NCBI GenBank assembly: GCA_914767715.1
Contig: OU612066.1
Location: 26,634,283-26,698,282, forward strand
DNA: 64,000 nt
Reading direction: 5' to 3'
Origin: Membranipora membranacea
Taxonomy: Eukaryota > Bryozoa > Gymnolaemata > Cheilostomatida > Membraniporidae
Under the pieces are notes generated by a model. That model was not told where the DNA came from. It saw only the letters and a program-made list of their open reading frames with translations, and searched no databases. Below are positions 1 to 13,300 of this stretch, one piece after another. Numbering within the stretch: the stretch's first letter is position 1; each line of letters starts with the position of its first letter. Both the position numbers and the translations under genes were made by a program.

Positions 1-3
1 ACG

Positions 4-336
4 TGCTGAAAAGAGGGTTATCTTGAAAACCGCTTATAATAGGATAAGAATTATTTTTGATTCAGAATCTGCAACATTGAAAACTCAAATGGACATAGTT
101 TGGGAAATAATTGTAGTATTTGGATAGTCAATTATAGCATTTTATGCCTGTTTTGCGGACAATTTGGCAGAATCTTTCTTGAGATTCGTCACTAAAATTT
201 AAGATTTATCAAAATTCAAGCCTCCAATGATTTGGAAACCCTGTCTCACAGGGTTTTCAAATGGTGCAGACTCTGAATCAAAAATCATTTTTATCCTAAC
301 ATTAGCGGTTTTCAATATAACCCTCTTTCAGCAGAT
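4..336. mobile_element. Hairpin MITE-like inverted repeat
   Basis: The first about 70 bases (from GCTGAAAAGAGGGTTAT) return as the reverse complement at about 264-336. The spacer between them is about 190 bp and has no ORF. This is the form of a small non-autonomous DNA transposon. The left flank is cut by the window edge, so no target duplication can be checked. Confidence 0.6.
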
Positions 337-642
337 TTTTCCTATGCGGCGTGGGTTAAAAGTATCAAACTGGAGAGAGGACAACTCCGAATTGAGGCAT
401 AAATAAGAGCTCAGAAAACTGTCTATATCGCACAACTTGAAATAATGAATTCATTGATGACAAGGAATTCGTGACTGCATTGTCAATTTGTTCAAGTGGT
501 GTTTTCTGACAGCAGCTCAGGATTGGTTTGCTTGTTGTTGAAGTCGCTTTCTTTATTTATTGCGTTTGCCTCTTATTGTGTACTCTATTCTTGATCACAT
601 TGCTTGCATTGCTAATTTTTGGCAGAGATGAATAATAAAGAT

Positions 643-1026
643 AACATCAAACTTTTGCATGAGAATTATGTTTGGTATTTGTTGTGGGTATTTGATTTCA
701 TTTGTGATAAGCTATGCTCTTACTGCACTGCCAATCCCAGTGATTTGCGAAATAGATTTTTATGGCTAAATAGAAATTTGAATTTTAGGAATGTTAAAAA
801 AGTGATTTTGCTGGTGAACCGGATAAATCCAGGCAACATCAAACTTTTGCATGAGAATAATGTGTGGTATTTGTTGTGGGTATTTGATTTCATTTGTGAT
901 AAGCTATGCTCTTATTGCACTGCCAATCCCAGTGATTTGCAAATAGATTATTATGGCTAAATAGACATTTGAATTTGAGGAATGTTAAAAAAGTCATTTT
1001 GCAGGTGAACTGGATAAATCAAGGCA
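643..1026 (+). repeat. 192-bp tandem duplication
   Basis: Two adjacent copies of a 192-bp unit (643-834 and 835-1026) differ at only a few positions. The duplication gives a 113-aa ORF at 619-960 with an internal repeat. That ORF is not similar to any family I recognise and is probably an artefact of the repeat. Confidence 0.7.
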
Positions 1027-1379
1027 ATGATTTCAATAGCATCACATTACATCAATTATATGGCGGCGGCTCGATTCGTCAGCCTTTAAATCAATATTTT
1101 CACAAACATAATTTTACATCATGGGGATTCATTTTCACCTGTGGCGATAGCCTTGGTTAGTCCATATGAATTGGTTCATCTGGATCAAATCTAAAATTAT
1201 TTACGATTTTATGTTTACAAGAAATGCTCTAGGTTTTTATTGATTTACTTGCTATCACAAACATGAAATGTTGCGAGAAAAGGATGCATATACTTTGTCA
1301 TTAAAGGAGCTTTCTACTAATGTATGGAACTTGCATTTGAGGGCATCGCTCTAGAAAATTTTATATGATGTGATGCTGA

Positions 1380-1640
1380 TCAGCAAAACAGCACAATAAT
1401 ATTGAGGTCGCCTACGTCAAGCCTCAAATTCTTGGCAACATTAAAAACTTTTCTTAGTAATTTCTTGTCTATTGTACATATGCTCGTGTGCAAAACAGGC
1501 AGACAATACATCAAGAGGGAAACTACAAAACTTTTGAACATCATGGAAGCTAATGGCTTTGTACTTAGACGCAACATTTTTTTATCAACATACATTCTTT
1601 GACTTGCTTTGCCAGCCATTCTTTGCACATAATCTTCGAA
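1380..1640 (-). pseudogene. LINE reverse transcriptase C-terminal fragment
   Basis: The minus-strand reading has the thumb and C-terminal pattern of CR1/Rex/jockey-type non-LTR retrotransposons. It runs KASQRMYxxKKM, then a hydrophobic stretch ending SLLMYCLPV, then a KLLRKVFNVAKNL-like tail. Only about 80 codons survive and there is no catalytic YADD part, so it is a relic. The reading is by motif only; the exact clade is not determined. Confidence 0.45.
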
Positions 1641-4008
1641 ACCTCAGGTATTTCACCCGACAATTTTTCGGTGCCATCTCAGACGTACCCTCAGCTGTTT
1701 ATGCTCAGGGCGTTTTACACCTTTAAAATACCACTATGGGCCATGCTAATATCAAAACTCAGGTTTCGAATCCTCCCAGGTTGAGAGCCCTGATATTACG
1801 TAATCAAATAGTAACTAGAAACCAGAAGTATTTTATATCTGATATAATATGCCTTCATAATAACAATACTACTATTATTAAGGCTTCTTTGAGGGAAAGA
1901 TTTGGGATTTTAACGTGACATTTATTTTCGCACAAATCAGAAGCACTGCCCAATCTATTTTACTTGAAAGACAGTAATTTATGTTTGAAACGACCCTAAT
2001 AATCTTCAATAATTTTCAATTGACATTGTTTCCTCAATCAATGCGACCTCATTTAATCCCCCCACTCAAAAACTTTGACCTCATCCAGCAAAAATTAGAA
2101 CCAGTAGTATTGAATTTGGATTGGAAATAGTAAATCAAATATCCATCGCTACCTATTCTCTTTCTATCTTGCAGCTATCTTACGGAGAGTTATTTAACCA
2201 GATTGACACAATTGATTGTTCTGCTTGGTGCTTGGAGTTTGAAATAAAACCTGTATACGCGGGTTGAGTATGTTGCTGCTTGTTTCAATATGTTGAGTCC
2301 TCCTCAAACCGACTTCTCCATCAGTTTGAGAATCCCCAAAATGAAATTTTGTTACATAAAAATAAGTGAGTGCAAAGCTCACTGACCATCTTATTATGAC
2401 TTCATTTTCTCAAGTCAATAATGGTAAACTGTTTTATTTATTTTGATTTATTAATGTGCCAAAGTTTCGATGCTATCAACCTATTACAGGATGGATACTA
2501 GAAATTAGGCAATAAACAACCTTCAAACTTCAAAACTGAAGAGGTCAACTACTTAAGACCCAAGACTTTCAATCTTATCACTGAGAACTAACATCAATAC
2601 TCTCGTGGTGTCATATGTAGTGGTATTCCGCTAGATCAGGTATTGCGTTAAACCAATTGAAGAGAAAGCTCATGATAACCGATGATGGTGATAATAAAAG
2701 CTCTACTTAAATCAAAACTGATATACAATGTCTAATATCACACCTGCTTTAGGCTAGCATGGACTTTGATTGGTTTTTCTTTTTTATTGTATTTCAAATC
2801 CAAGGACTAAAATAGTGAAATAAAATAAGGCAGTGGCATGGTCAGATTAGTCCAGGACTAGTAAGGCGACCATCCGATTATCAGGAAAACGAAGGCTACT
2901 GTCCCCAGGGCGAGCCCAGACACACAGCCTACTCGACAAGAAGCGAACCACACCCCCACAGCGAGGACACCAGCCTCCCACGCAACTTATCTTACTATCC
3001 AGATTGACTAAACAACATGACTAGAGAATTGACTAAAGAATTGACTATTGAATTGACTAAAGAATTGGACTTAAGAATTTCACTAAATATTGGATTGCTG
3101 CGCATATGTTTATGTTAGGTTATAGGGAGCATGCACATGTTGCGCTAGCTAATATTGGTGGTTGAAATGATTGGTACATATAATAAATACTGAAAGCAGT
3201 CTAGTTCTCGCTCAGTCTTAATCATTAATTAGTAGCAGCACCAGCAGCAGGTATTTGAAGCCAATGAAAATCAGCTACAAAGTTGAGCGCTGTTTTTGAA
3301 ATTTAGATGTTTATACTAATATCATGTTTCATATCAAGTTCATCAATGATCAGTTTTAAATAACACACCTTGCAATGGCGCATAAATAACTGAAAACAAC
3401 CTAGATTTTTCATTGTAGGCGTTGATACAAGTTTATTGATTAGTGGTACACACAGCATGGTTTTTGTTGAGAAAATCCAACCGTATACAACATTATGTAG
3501 GTAATTGGACCAAACTTATAATCTGCCTGCTCATGCCACTGCTGTAATTTTGAAGGGCATGACGATACAAGTTATATTAAAACTGTCCTAAAGAAATTCT
3601 GTAACTCAAAATCAACCAGCCCCTAAGTTAGGTATAATCTCACGGTCATACAACAAATTTTCTTATAATGGATAAATATTGTTCACAAAATAAGCATACA
3701 TAATTGATGTTATCACAATGAAAGAGTGCAATTCTTTTCCAAATTATTGATTTTCTGTGTTGACTCTTAGTTCCTCCTTCAAGGTGAAAATGATTTTTAT
3801 TGTTGGCTTTTGTGTGCTTGCAAACACCAAAATTGTAAAGGGATATTCAATACTAATAATGATATGCACTCTTCAATTAATCAAATCAATGTATGTTTAA
3901 AATCTGTAAACAAATATTCAACTGGGACGGAATAGTTTCCACACTATATTGAACAACCATACATGGGTTTAGCCCAGCCAAGCTTAGTTCGAATGCTACA
4001 GTAAAAAA
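1641..4008. other. Upstream region of CLCA-A, no gene seen
   Basis: Only short ORFs without family signatures occur here. The stretch holds a dispersed repeat at 2806-2990 and a short array of about 13-bp GAATTGACTAAA-like units at about 3002-3070. The last several hundred bases must include the CLCA-A promoter and 5' UTR, but I see no unambiguous TATA box or initiator. Confidence 0.5.
2806..2990 (+). repeat. Dispersed repeat (second copy at 40809-40975)
   Basis: About 180 bp starting ACTAAAATAGTGAAATAAAA is repeated in the same orientation at 40809-40975 with moderate divergence and small indels. Neither copy has an ORF. One copy lies upstream of CLCA-A and the other in intron 1 of CLCA-B. 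It is a short interspersed repeat of unknown class. Confidence 0.6.
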
Positions 4009-7000
4009 ATGGGTAGCAATACTTCTTTTCTAAATTTGGTTTCAGTTCTGTTGTTTTTTACCTCGGTTTATCAGTCTACATGCAATGCAGATGGTAGTAT
4101 TGGAGATAGGAGACAGGAAATCACATTGAATACAGATGGAGGTTACGACTTGCTTGTAGCGATTCATGATGACATCACCGAAGACCTCGGACTGCTGAAC
4201 ACTCTGCAGGTAAGTCTGCCATCTCACAATTTGGGATTGCTGCATAATTCAGTATAGTGATGCATTCTGTCTGCAGCATAGCCTTGTGACATAGCCTATC
4301 TCTGCAGTACAGCGATGGTGGGGCTGCTTTCCATCAAGAAAGGCATCTACAAACCTTTAAGGTTGTGAGAAGGCAAAGCCAGTGTTTCATTTAGGCCAAA
4401 CTATTTCCAATTCATGTGTTTCTATTTTGTTTCCAAGTAAGGCACTCAGCCTAGGTTACTTTATTCAGGCCCAATGCTGCAGAGACCAACTTACACCTAA
4501 ACAGTTTGCACATGCGCAGAGTGAAACTACTTATAGGGAGAGATTCCATTGTCCTAAACCTGGATGTCTCTCCGCAACTACACTTAGAATATCTATATTT
4601 TGGGTCATGTTATGTGAAGGGACCAGATTCCCGTATTTATGGACAAGTCTAGACGGGGCCAAGTTTGATATTGGTCAAGGTTGGAGGGGCCAGAATGGCT
4701 TGGACCAAGTTGTCATGCGCCTCCTGATTGAACAGATTGCACCATCGTGCAGTTGGAAGTGAGTTGATTTCGAAGATGTTGTTTAGGAGAACCTGAAACT
4801 ATTACTTTAATTTCTATTCACCTCAGTTGTATTATTTCAAGTCATGGGATGTAAAATAAGTGCCTGCTGTCAATGATCAGTTATTCAGTTTACAATGCAG
4901 AAAAAAGTTGCCTGGACAGTGTCTCTCCACAGTCCTGCCCTGACTCCCGGTCTTCATTACCATAACAACTTTGTTCCTTTCATTCAGTAAGCTGTATGAC
5001 CATTTTGTTGCATTTACCTGAAGCCCATATGTGTTTTTGTAAAGAGCACAATATTTTGCTGCTCTATTGTATATGAGTACCATTCACTCCTAGTGCACAA
5101 GTTAGCAAAACAAAGAACCAATTCATTACATACAGTATGTGCACTGAAAGGTGCTGTATTAAGAATTACCCCCAGCATAGTTACTTTCACCAGACTGTGT
5201 GTATTTAAAAACTTATTTGACTTAGGTTTTCTTGCGAAAAACAATTGACAAACTCCATGATAAAATCAATACTGTTTAGGAGGCGCTGGTAACCATGATT
5301 ATTAATTTTGTGTATTCAGGAACTATACAGAGGTGCTTCTCAGTATCTAATGAAGGCAACAGATGGTCGAATGTATTTTCACAACATCACTATCCTTGTG
5401 CCTATGAACTGGACTGAACAAACTGACTGGGGAGAGGTGTGTGTTTCAGATTTCTCTTTTTGATATGGATTTATGTGTACATACCTTAATTTGGTTCTTT
5501 TATGAACTTTTAAAGGATCCTGTAACCGTCCACCATCACTATGCATCTGTCATCACCAAATAGAGAAAGTAGAAGCTTGAAAATTAAGATCTCCCTCTGA
5601 ATAATTCATATGGTATATCCTGATGGGTAGTAGTAGATGGTATCTTTAAGAGAGTCAAAAGTATCGCCGAATCCTGGCTTACCCCGGGCATCTCAAAATC
5701 ACGGACAGAATTAGATGGATATGAACAGTTTACAAATAAAAGGCTACCAAAGGATAGTTGTAAGACAATAGGAGGAGGCATTTTGATGTACATCGATAAA
5801 TGCTGGTCAACTAATAATCAGACTATCTACAATCATACGGACAATCACTGCGAGATCATGACAATTAAATCTAGACCACATTGGCTACCCAGAGAATTCT
5901 CTTCAATCATCACTCTCTCATGCTATACCCCTTTCACTGGAAAATCAAGACTCAAAGATGCAACCGCCTCGACTATATACACTATAACTTCACATCTAAA
6001 TGAAATTGAGACTAAATGCCTGCATACTACTGATGGGAGACTACCAATCAAGCTCAACAACTACTATCAAATAATCAAGAAACCTACTCGGAATAATAAA
6101 ATACTGGATAAATGCTTCACTGGAATCAAGAACGGCTACAGTCACTGCCACCAACTTGCTAAACTTGGCCTTTCTGATCGCCATGTCATGCATTTAATAC
6201 CTAGCTACAAGCCTCTGTCAAAAACTAAACATTCATATGTCACCCTGTGGGATAATCTTCTCGACGAAACATGCATAAATAAACAGACAGATGTCATCTC
6301 GGATTAGTTAAACTTCTGTACGGACCTGTGCATACCTAAGAAAACATTTAAAAAACACGCAAATCAGAAACCATGGGATTACAAAGCACATAGATAGTTT
6401 GATTGAACAGAAACAAGAGGCGCACCAAAGTGGAAATAGAAAACTGTATCATAAACTTAAAAATTAGTCACCAAAGAAATCACCAAATCCAAAGTGGAAT
6501 ACTCCAAAAGAATTCAACAACATCTAATCAATGAACCGGCCAGAGCTTGGAAAGATATTATTAAGAAATTAAATGGACTTCCTACATCAACCTCTACAAC
6601 TGAACATGAAATAAAATTCAAACCAGATGACCTGAACACCTTCTTTGCACGCTATGAGAAACCTGTAATAAATAACCCAGATATCGATGAAACCAAAATG
6701 ACTGCTCATCCATTTGAAGTGAATTAAGAAACTGTTCTCAAACAACTGAAAACACTCAACTCTAGGAAAGGAGCTGGACCCGATGGATTAATCCCTAAGG
6801 TCCTTCGGATATGTGCCTACCAACTAGCCCCTATTATCACTAAACTGTTCAATAAATCTATAGAGCAACATACGACACCTAAGCTATGGAAATCTGCTGT
6901 AATAAAACCACTACCAAAAGTCACTACACCTACACAGCTCAAAGACTACCGCCCGATTGCCATAACCAGCTGCCTATGTAAAATGTATTAATTTTTAACA

Positions 7001-7300
7001 GAGTATCTGTCTATTTCAGATAAACTGCCAATGTATGCTTGAAAGGATGTGTTTTAGTGTGGTGCTTCCAATAGACGGATGAGCTGTCAATGATTTTCAG
7101 TGTATGTGTGTCAATTTTTCAGGCCCAAGGAGAGAGTTTCAATAGAGCACGAGTTTTGGTTGAACAAGGACTGGACTCTTTTCTTGACCCAGTATTCACA
7201 GTGCAGCCTGGTGGTTGTGGGGAGGAGGGTGACTTTACCCACCTGACACCATCTTTTATCAAAGCCGTTGGGAAGTTGCCAAGTCCATTTGAGAATGATG
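4009..7300 (+). other. CLCA-A exons 1-3: signal peptide and N-terminal domain
   Basis: Exon 1 codes a Met, a hydrophobic stretch of about 14 residues and a small-residue Cys/Asn/Ala cleavage region, then a beta strand (GGYDLLVAIHDDI) typical of CLCA N-termini. Exon 2 gives the strand FHNITILVPMNW. Exon 3 gives GGCGEEGDFTHLTPSFI, matching the conserved CLCA CGE-G-x-(Y/F)-x-H-x-TP motif that precedes the protease helix. Exon 3 ends in phase 1. Confidence 0.85.
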
Positions 7301-10300
7301 GTATGTTCGTGTGAACGAAAACAGTTGCTTCTTCTTATCTGTTATGACTTTCAGTCAAACTTTCCTCTGATTTCATTGAATTCTGTTTGCTTTCAAATGA
7401 TTTTTTGTATCACTCACTGAGAATGCCAATGCCTTCGATTATGTGAAGATGGAAAATGTATGCTTAGACAAGAAAATAGTGTCATGTCTATGTGAAAATA
7501 GCACTAAATATATCTGAAAGACTGCAGAAAGTTAAATGCATTTATAGTCCGGCAGCTACTTATGTTACATTTTATATAAGCTTTGCAAAGGGAAAAATTG
7601 TTTAGTTCCTTTGCCATAAATATTTGATGGTAGTAACAGGGAAATTGTTAGCGAACTCAGCCAATCACAAACATTGCGATCAAGGGACATCACAATGAAG
7701 GGTATGGGAGTTACCTTCCCTCATGGGGAGAACTCATATCACCATCTAAAATTCACGTTCAGATGAGCTGTGCACTTTTCCCTATGCAGATATTATGTAA
7801 CCTTATCACAAGTACCTGCCTGGTTATAACATGAGTTGATTTTTGTGAAGCCTTTAAATTATTTGTAACAAAATTTATAGAAATATTTTGTGGACTCCTT
7901 TCTTTGTGGGAACTCTACTCTCTGGGTCAATAGTGTCCCAACTGGCCGCGATACAGCCCACAGGGAAATCTGTTGCGGTTTGAATATCAAATTATAAGCT
8001 TATGCAGAAATATAGATCTGTAATAGTTATATGATTGATGATATGTGATGAGATGAGTTCCCACCAGTTCCCAATAATTTCTAACACAGCATATCTCACT
8101 TGTAGACTTGTATGAGATGTATGGATTTGATCCTTTTGAACACAGAGACATTGCCTTTGAGCAAACACTTCTTTTTGGAACAAACAATTTACCAGTCATA
8201 GCTTTGTATCTCTCTGCTACTGCGAGGCGAAGCGAGCTCTACTCGAAAGATGGTGAGATGGATAATCCCTTACTCTCCTCTATTGTGGAAAATACCAAAA
8301 TAGAATTTTTACTAGCTTTTGGTTTAAGTTTCATAGATTTAAGATTACCATTCAGCAATCTTTTTTGTCTTTCAGAAAAGGCTGGCGAAGTTTTCCAACA
8401 TACTCTGTGGGGATTTCTCATGAAGCAGATAATGGGTGTCTCAAACTCAAAGGATGTAAGCGATCGTTTTGAGGTGTACAGAACAGAGAGACAGAGGGAG
8501 GATTTAAGTCTCAGTGATCGCCTGATCAACCTTCATAACAGCAAAGTTGGACGAGAGCTTGCAATATCTCTTAATATTTCTGAATTTGCTGTTGGAACCT
8601 TCGATTTGATCTTTGATTCTGCAAAGTTCTGCCTGTTGAAACAAATCATAAAGGGAGCGTTTATCTGTGGAATCATCATTCGTCCTTCTGATTCTACTGA
8701 AGAACTGAACACAAGTAATTGGCTTGAATCATGATTTTTACATGTTTTCTCTTAGGTGACTCAAAATAAACATCAGTAACAATATCTCAGTCCTTCACTG
8801 TGAGTAAACAGAGGTCAATTAATGTTTATTTTGCTTTAGCTGATAGTCTTCATTGACACAGAATGTTGTATAGTAAAACGATCTCCAATTTACTCTTTTT
8901 TTTAGTTGTGGAGCTGATATTTCTGCATCTTCGTCGCCTGATTTCGGCTGTATCATGTAAAGCTGACCTGAAACGTTTTGCCAGAAAATTTGGACTGTGT
9001 GTGTTTAAGAAGGTTGTTATTGGCACCTACGATGCATGGATTGATGCGTCCGTGAGTGAGGTTCAGAAAGCCATGAGAACTGGAAAAACTCTTTCTCAGA
9101 TTGATGATGTGTATGATGTTTCAGCGAAAGAGTTTGATAGGAAATATTTACCAATAAAATATGGAGCATCTGGTAAGTGATCATACTAGATGTTTTCATT
9201 TTCATAGTTTGAGTAGAACAAACTGTGTATAGGAAAAAATACAGTTCATGAGAGTTAAAACTCTATAGACAATAATATGGGATCGGAAAGGATGAGATGT
9301 CCCAGGGAGATTGAAACAAAGTGAGATGAATTCTTATAGAATTTTAAAGAGATCACTACCTCATGTTGCTTGAATTTCAGCTGGTAAAACAACATCTTGT
9401 TTCAGAATCATCTAATTTAAAGACTTTGTTTGAGGCTGCATTTTTGTATCACATCTTATTCTCCATATTTTATTCTATCATGTGAGCGATTTTCAGCTTT
9501 ATAATCCAAATATTGAGGAAGTTATGGCCTCTCAAACTTCCAAGGTGACGGCAATTTATCGGCAGTAAGAATCAGCCGGCAATCCCTAGGGTACGTCACA
9601 ACCATCATACTTATTACGATCCACTAATAAATATGTTGATGATCAAAATGTTCAAATCTGTAACGGTCTCGAACCCAGGTCCAAATGGCTTTGCAGGCAA
9701 CGCCGCTAACACTGAGCTATATTGTCTCCTTGCTAACCTAGTTGGTACAAGTGGCGTGAATGTGATGGTAGCGTCGTTGCCTGTAGGTATGGGAACCCGG
9801 GTTCGATTCCCACCCAGGTCTGAATTTTGATCATCATCTTATCTGTGTGATTATTAGTGTATTAACTAATAACTCATAATGTCTATGTCACATGTCTATG
9901 GTTGTGACATACCCCAGGGGAAACATCCGCTTATTCCCAATGCCTATTGAAGGCAATCACCCTGGAAGTTTGAGAGGCCATAACATCCTCAATATTTGGA
10001 TTCTAAAGCTGAAAATCGCTCACATGATAGAATAAAATATGGAGAATAAGATCTGATACAAAAGAGCAGCCTCAAACAAAGTCTTTAAAGACTACAGAAG
10101 GGCGAAGCAATAGCAAGCAAGCATTAGCAGCCCATAAAACAGTTATCGAGCTGTATGATTCTCTTGATTGTTCTAGAAAAGAAAATTGTAAGAGAATGGG
10201 GGCATCTCAGATGGGGACTGTTTGATGAAAGTCCAAAGGGGAGTGACCCCTTTTTCTATAGCAATGGAAGAATCCCCAAGCCAACCGGGTAAGTACAAAC

Positions 10301-13300
10301 AAGGGGATGTCAGTGCGTTTTGCCCAAGGAGAAGCTCTGAAGTTGTTTGAATTTTGTTGTTGTTCTGATGCTCTCTTTGACTGAATTACAGCCTTAGTAT
10401 GGGAACAGCAATGAATTTGTATATTGCCCCAGTGTCTTATCGCTATGACTACATTGGACACGTCTTTGAGGAAGAAATATGGTAGTTGTTTTCGCTCTAT
10501 GTATTCCTACATAAAACCCATGTTAACATTTTCCCAATGCATAGACTGGATCATGCATGCATATATTGACACAAAGTTGCATCTCAACCACATTTTGAGT
10601 ACCAAATCTTTTCCCAGTTTTTTGCAATTGATCGGAAATCTTTGGATCATGCCCTAAAAAGGTTAGAGACTGTACTTTGTATAAACTTGAAATTGTTCAG
10701 AGAAAAACTCTCAGCATAAGTCGGTAATGTTACACGCTTAGATAATAGATAACTCATCACATATTCATTAATAGGTGTCCAAGAAATATCAAGGGAAGAG
10801 TACATGATTGGGAAGACAATACAAAAGGCTGCAAAGTAAACGCAGCAACTGGATTGCCAGAGAATTGTGCCTTTACAATCGACGGAAATATGAACGAGAC
10901 AGCATCTCTGATGTATGCCGAGTTTCTTCCTGGGGTAAGTTTTAGCTGCTGCAATTTCTTCTCACTCTGATTGGATGATCATTACAAATGGGAAGTCTGA
11001 ACTCAATGACTGCTGCTTAATCTAGAATGCTAGAAGTGGCAACAGTAAAGCAATAAATCATTTAAGGTCTATAAAGCTTTCGTGACTGTCCAGTTTGATT
11101 TCAGTATCTTATGAGAAAAACTTTATTGAAACCACGCATTTAATCTCATGATTTATTTGTGTAAGTTTTTTTCTTTCTAAGTAGCCTTATTGAATACATA
11201 TTCACACAGGTGACACAATTCTGTAATGGAGGAATAATTGTGTTTGATTGGTTTGAAGTCACATGGTTCGTTAGTGATGATCACCTGCATGACTCTCAAT
11301 CACCAAACCAGCAAAACAGAATGTGCAACCAGCAGAGTGCCAGAACCGTCATGGATGCCCACAAAGATTTTGGTGAGTTTTTGCATTTTTATTTTTGATT
11401 AGTTTATTTGTTGTGGCTTTCTAAAAGTCTATGATTAAAGTCAATTAAAAATAACTATTTTTCATTCACAGATGATATACTATAGATATACCAAAAACAT
11501 TCTATTTCCCATGATAGCAGAGTTAAGCATAAAAAGACAATAAAATTGAGTGTCACCATCACTATGATTAATCCCTGTGCACTCCCTACCTCTCGTTCGT
11601 TCTTAGACTGATGTGCTGCCCATCTATAGTTTGGTCTGCAGGATAAGGCCCGATTATTTTACTTTATTGATTAGAGATAATTATTATTCATATTGCTCCT
11701 GTTCTTGCTGCGAACCTAATGCCTGTCTACACAAGCGTGAAATTATATTTCAATATTGCTTTTAACTTGCTTGCATCTCTTCCACTGCAACACAGGATCA
11801 AACCTGCCATCCAAGAAATCATTCATTCCTCCTACGCTCTTCACAATTATACAACAGAAGCAGAAAAACAACACAAAAACAGTTTGTCTTGCCTTGGACA
11901 CCTCCGGGAGTATGGCGGTAAGTTTAACCTCTCAGACTTCATAACTTAAGAATTGTTGGAACTTGTCAGCTACAAACCAAATGTGCAGACTGTTCTGTCC
12001 ACGTAATTCGACAGCAAATTGAAAGTATTATACAGTATTATATATATCCCAGTGTTTTCTTTCAGGGTGATAGAATTGAAAACATGGCAGCAACTGTACG
12101 CAGCTACATAGCCACCTATGTACAAGATGGATTCTCTGTTGGAATAGTAGAATTTTTCACTTATGCCAGAACTGTGGCTGCTATCCAGATGATTACTGGA
12201 CAAGAGGTCAGGGACCACCTTCTTGCTGCTGTTCCCATTGAACCAGGTGGATCCACAGACATAGGGGCTGGACTGCAACTGTGCCAACAAGTGAGCTTCA
12301 ATTTGGTGTAGTTACATCTCAAAACTCAAAATGGTTTTTTTCCTTTATTGACAAATTCTTTTGACAGTACTCATGCAGGACTGTGTATAGTGTATGCTTG
12401 TTATATTCAAGATCAGTTTTTTTTTTAGAATTTGAGAGGCTATACAGATGGATCACCGATGGGCACAACCATTCTGCTACTGAGCGACGGAATATCCTCC
12501 CTTCCTAGTAACGTAATCCCTAGCTTAAATCAAGACGGTATCACAGTCAATACCATAGCTTATGGGTACGTAGGGTTATTATGTGGTCCGTAATTCAGCA
12601 TTGCAAACCATTTTTGCTACCTACTTGCTTATACTAAAGTTTTTTATACTGTCAGAATGAACAATTTGATCCTTCCCTCGAACTGAATGCATGTGCGGCA
12701 TGCATACTCTACTATGATGTTCTGCGTAATCTTTTATGAATTTTTGAAATGTATATTGTTCTTATATATATTATGACTTTCTGAAAAATAATGTTCCTTG
12801 CATTTGTGGGTTTTTTGGGCTCTGATCATACTGATTCTAAATTTTGGCGGGTCAAATCTGGCGGTTCACACTGGTTGACATCATGACAATCAGAAGTCAA
12901 TCTAGTACCCTGTCAATCAAAATCAATGGTAGCAATGTCTCAATCTGGTTGATTTTAGACAAAGCACTGGAACAATTCTCGATGAAATATCAAGCAACAC
13001 AGGTGGAATAAGCTATTTTGCAGGAGACACAAATGCCTTAAGCAGTATAACAGCTGCACTACTGGCAATCACACAGCGGAGCTCTAATGATGCCTTAGTT
13101 TCAGTATGTTTCAAGACTATGAATAAGTTGATTGCCTCTGATTCTAAGAATGATGAATGAATGAATGTGTTCAATTGTCAGTTACGGATATATATCAATG
13201 CAGAGAGAAGAAAACCAATGACCTATGACCTATGACCTATGGCCTATGACCTATGATCTATGAACTATGACCTATGACAGCCACAGCAACATTTGAGTCA

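Noticed and set aside
619-960. 113-aa protein with internal repeat
   Set aside because: Caused by the 192-bp tandem duplication; no known domain and no splice context.
8106-9172. Separate gene nested in an intron of CLCA-A
   Set aside because: Phases join both sides to CLCA exons, there is no own start or stop, and the same block is in the same place in CLCA-B.
9740-9830. A functional tRNA gene
   Set aside because: A good B box is present but the acceptor and anticodon arms do not pair; it is a tRNA-derived repeat.
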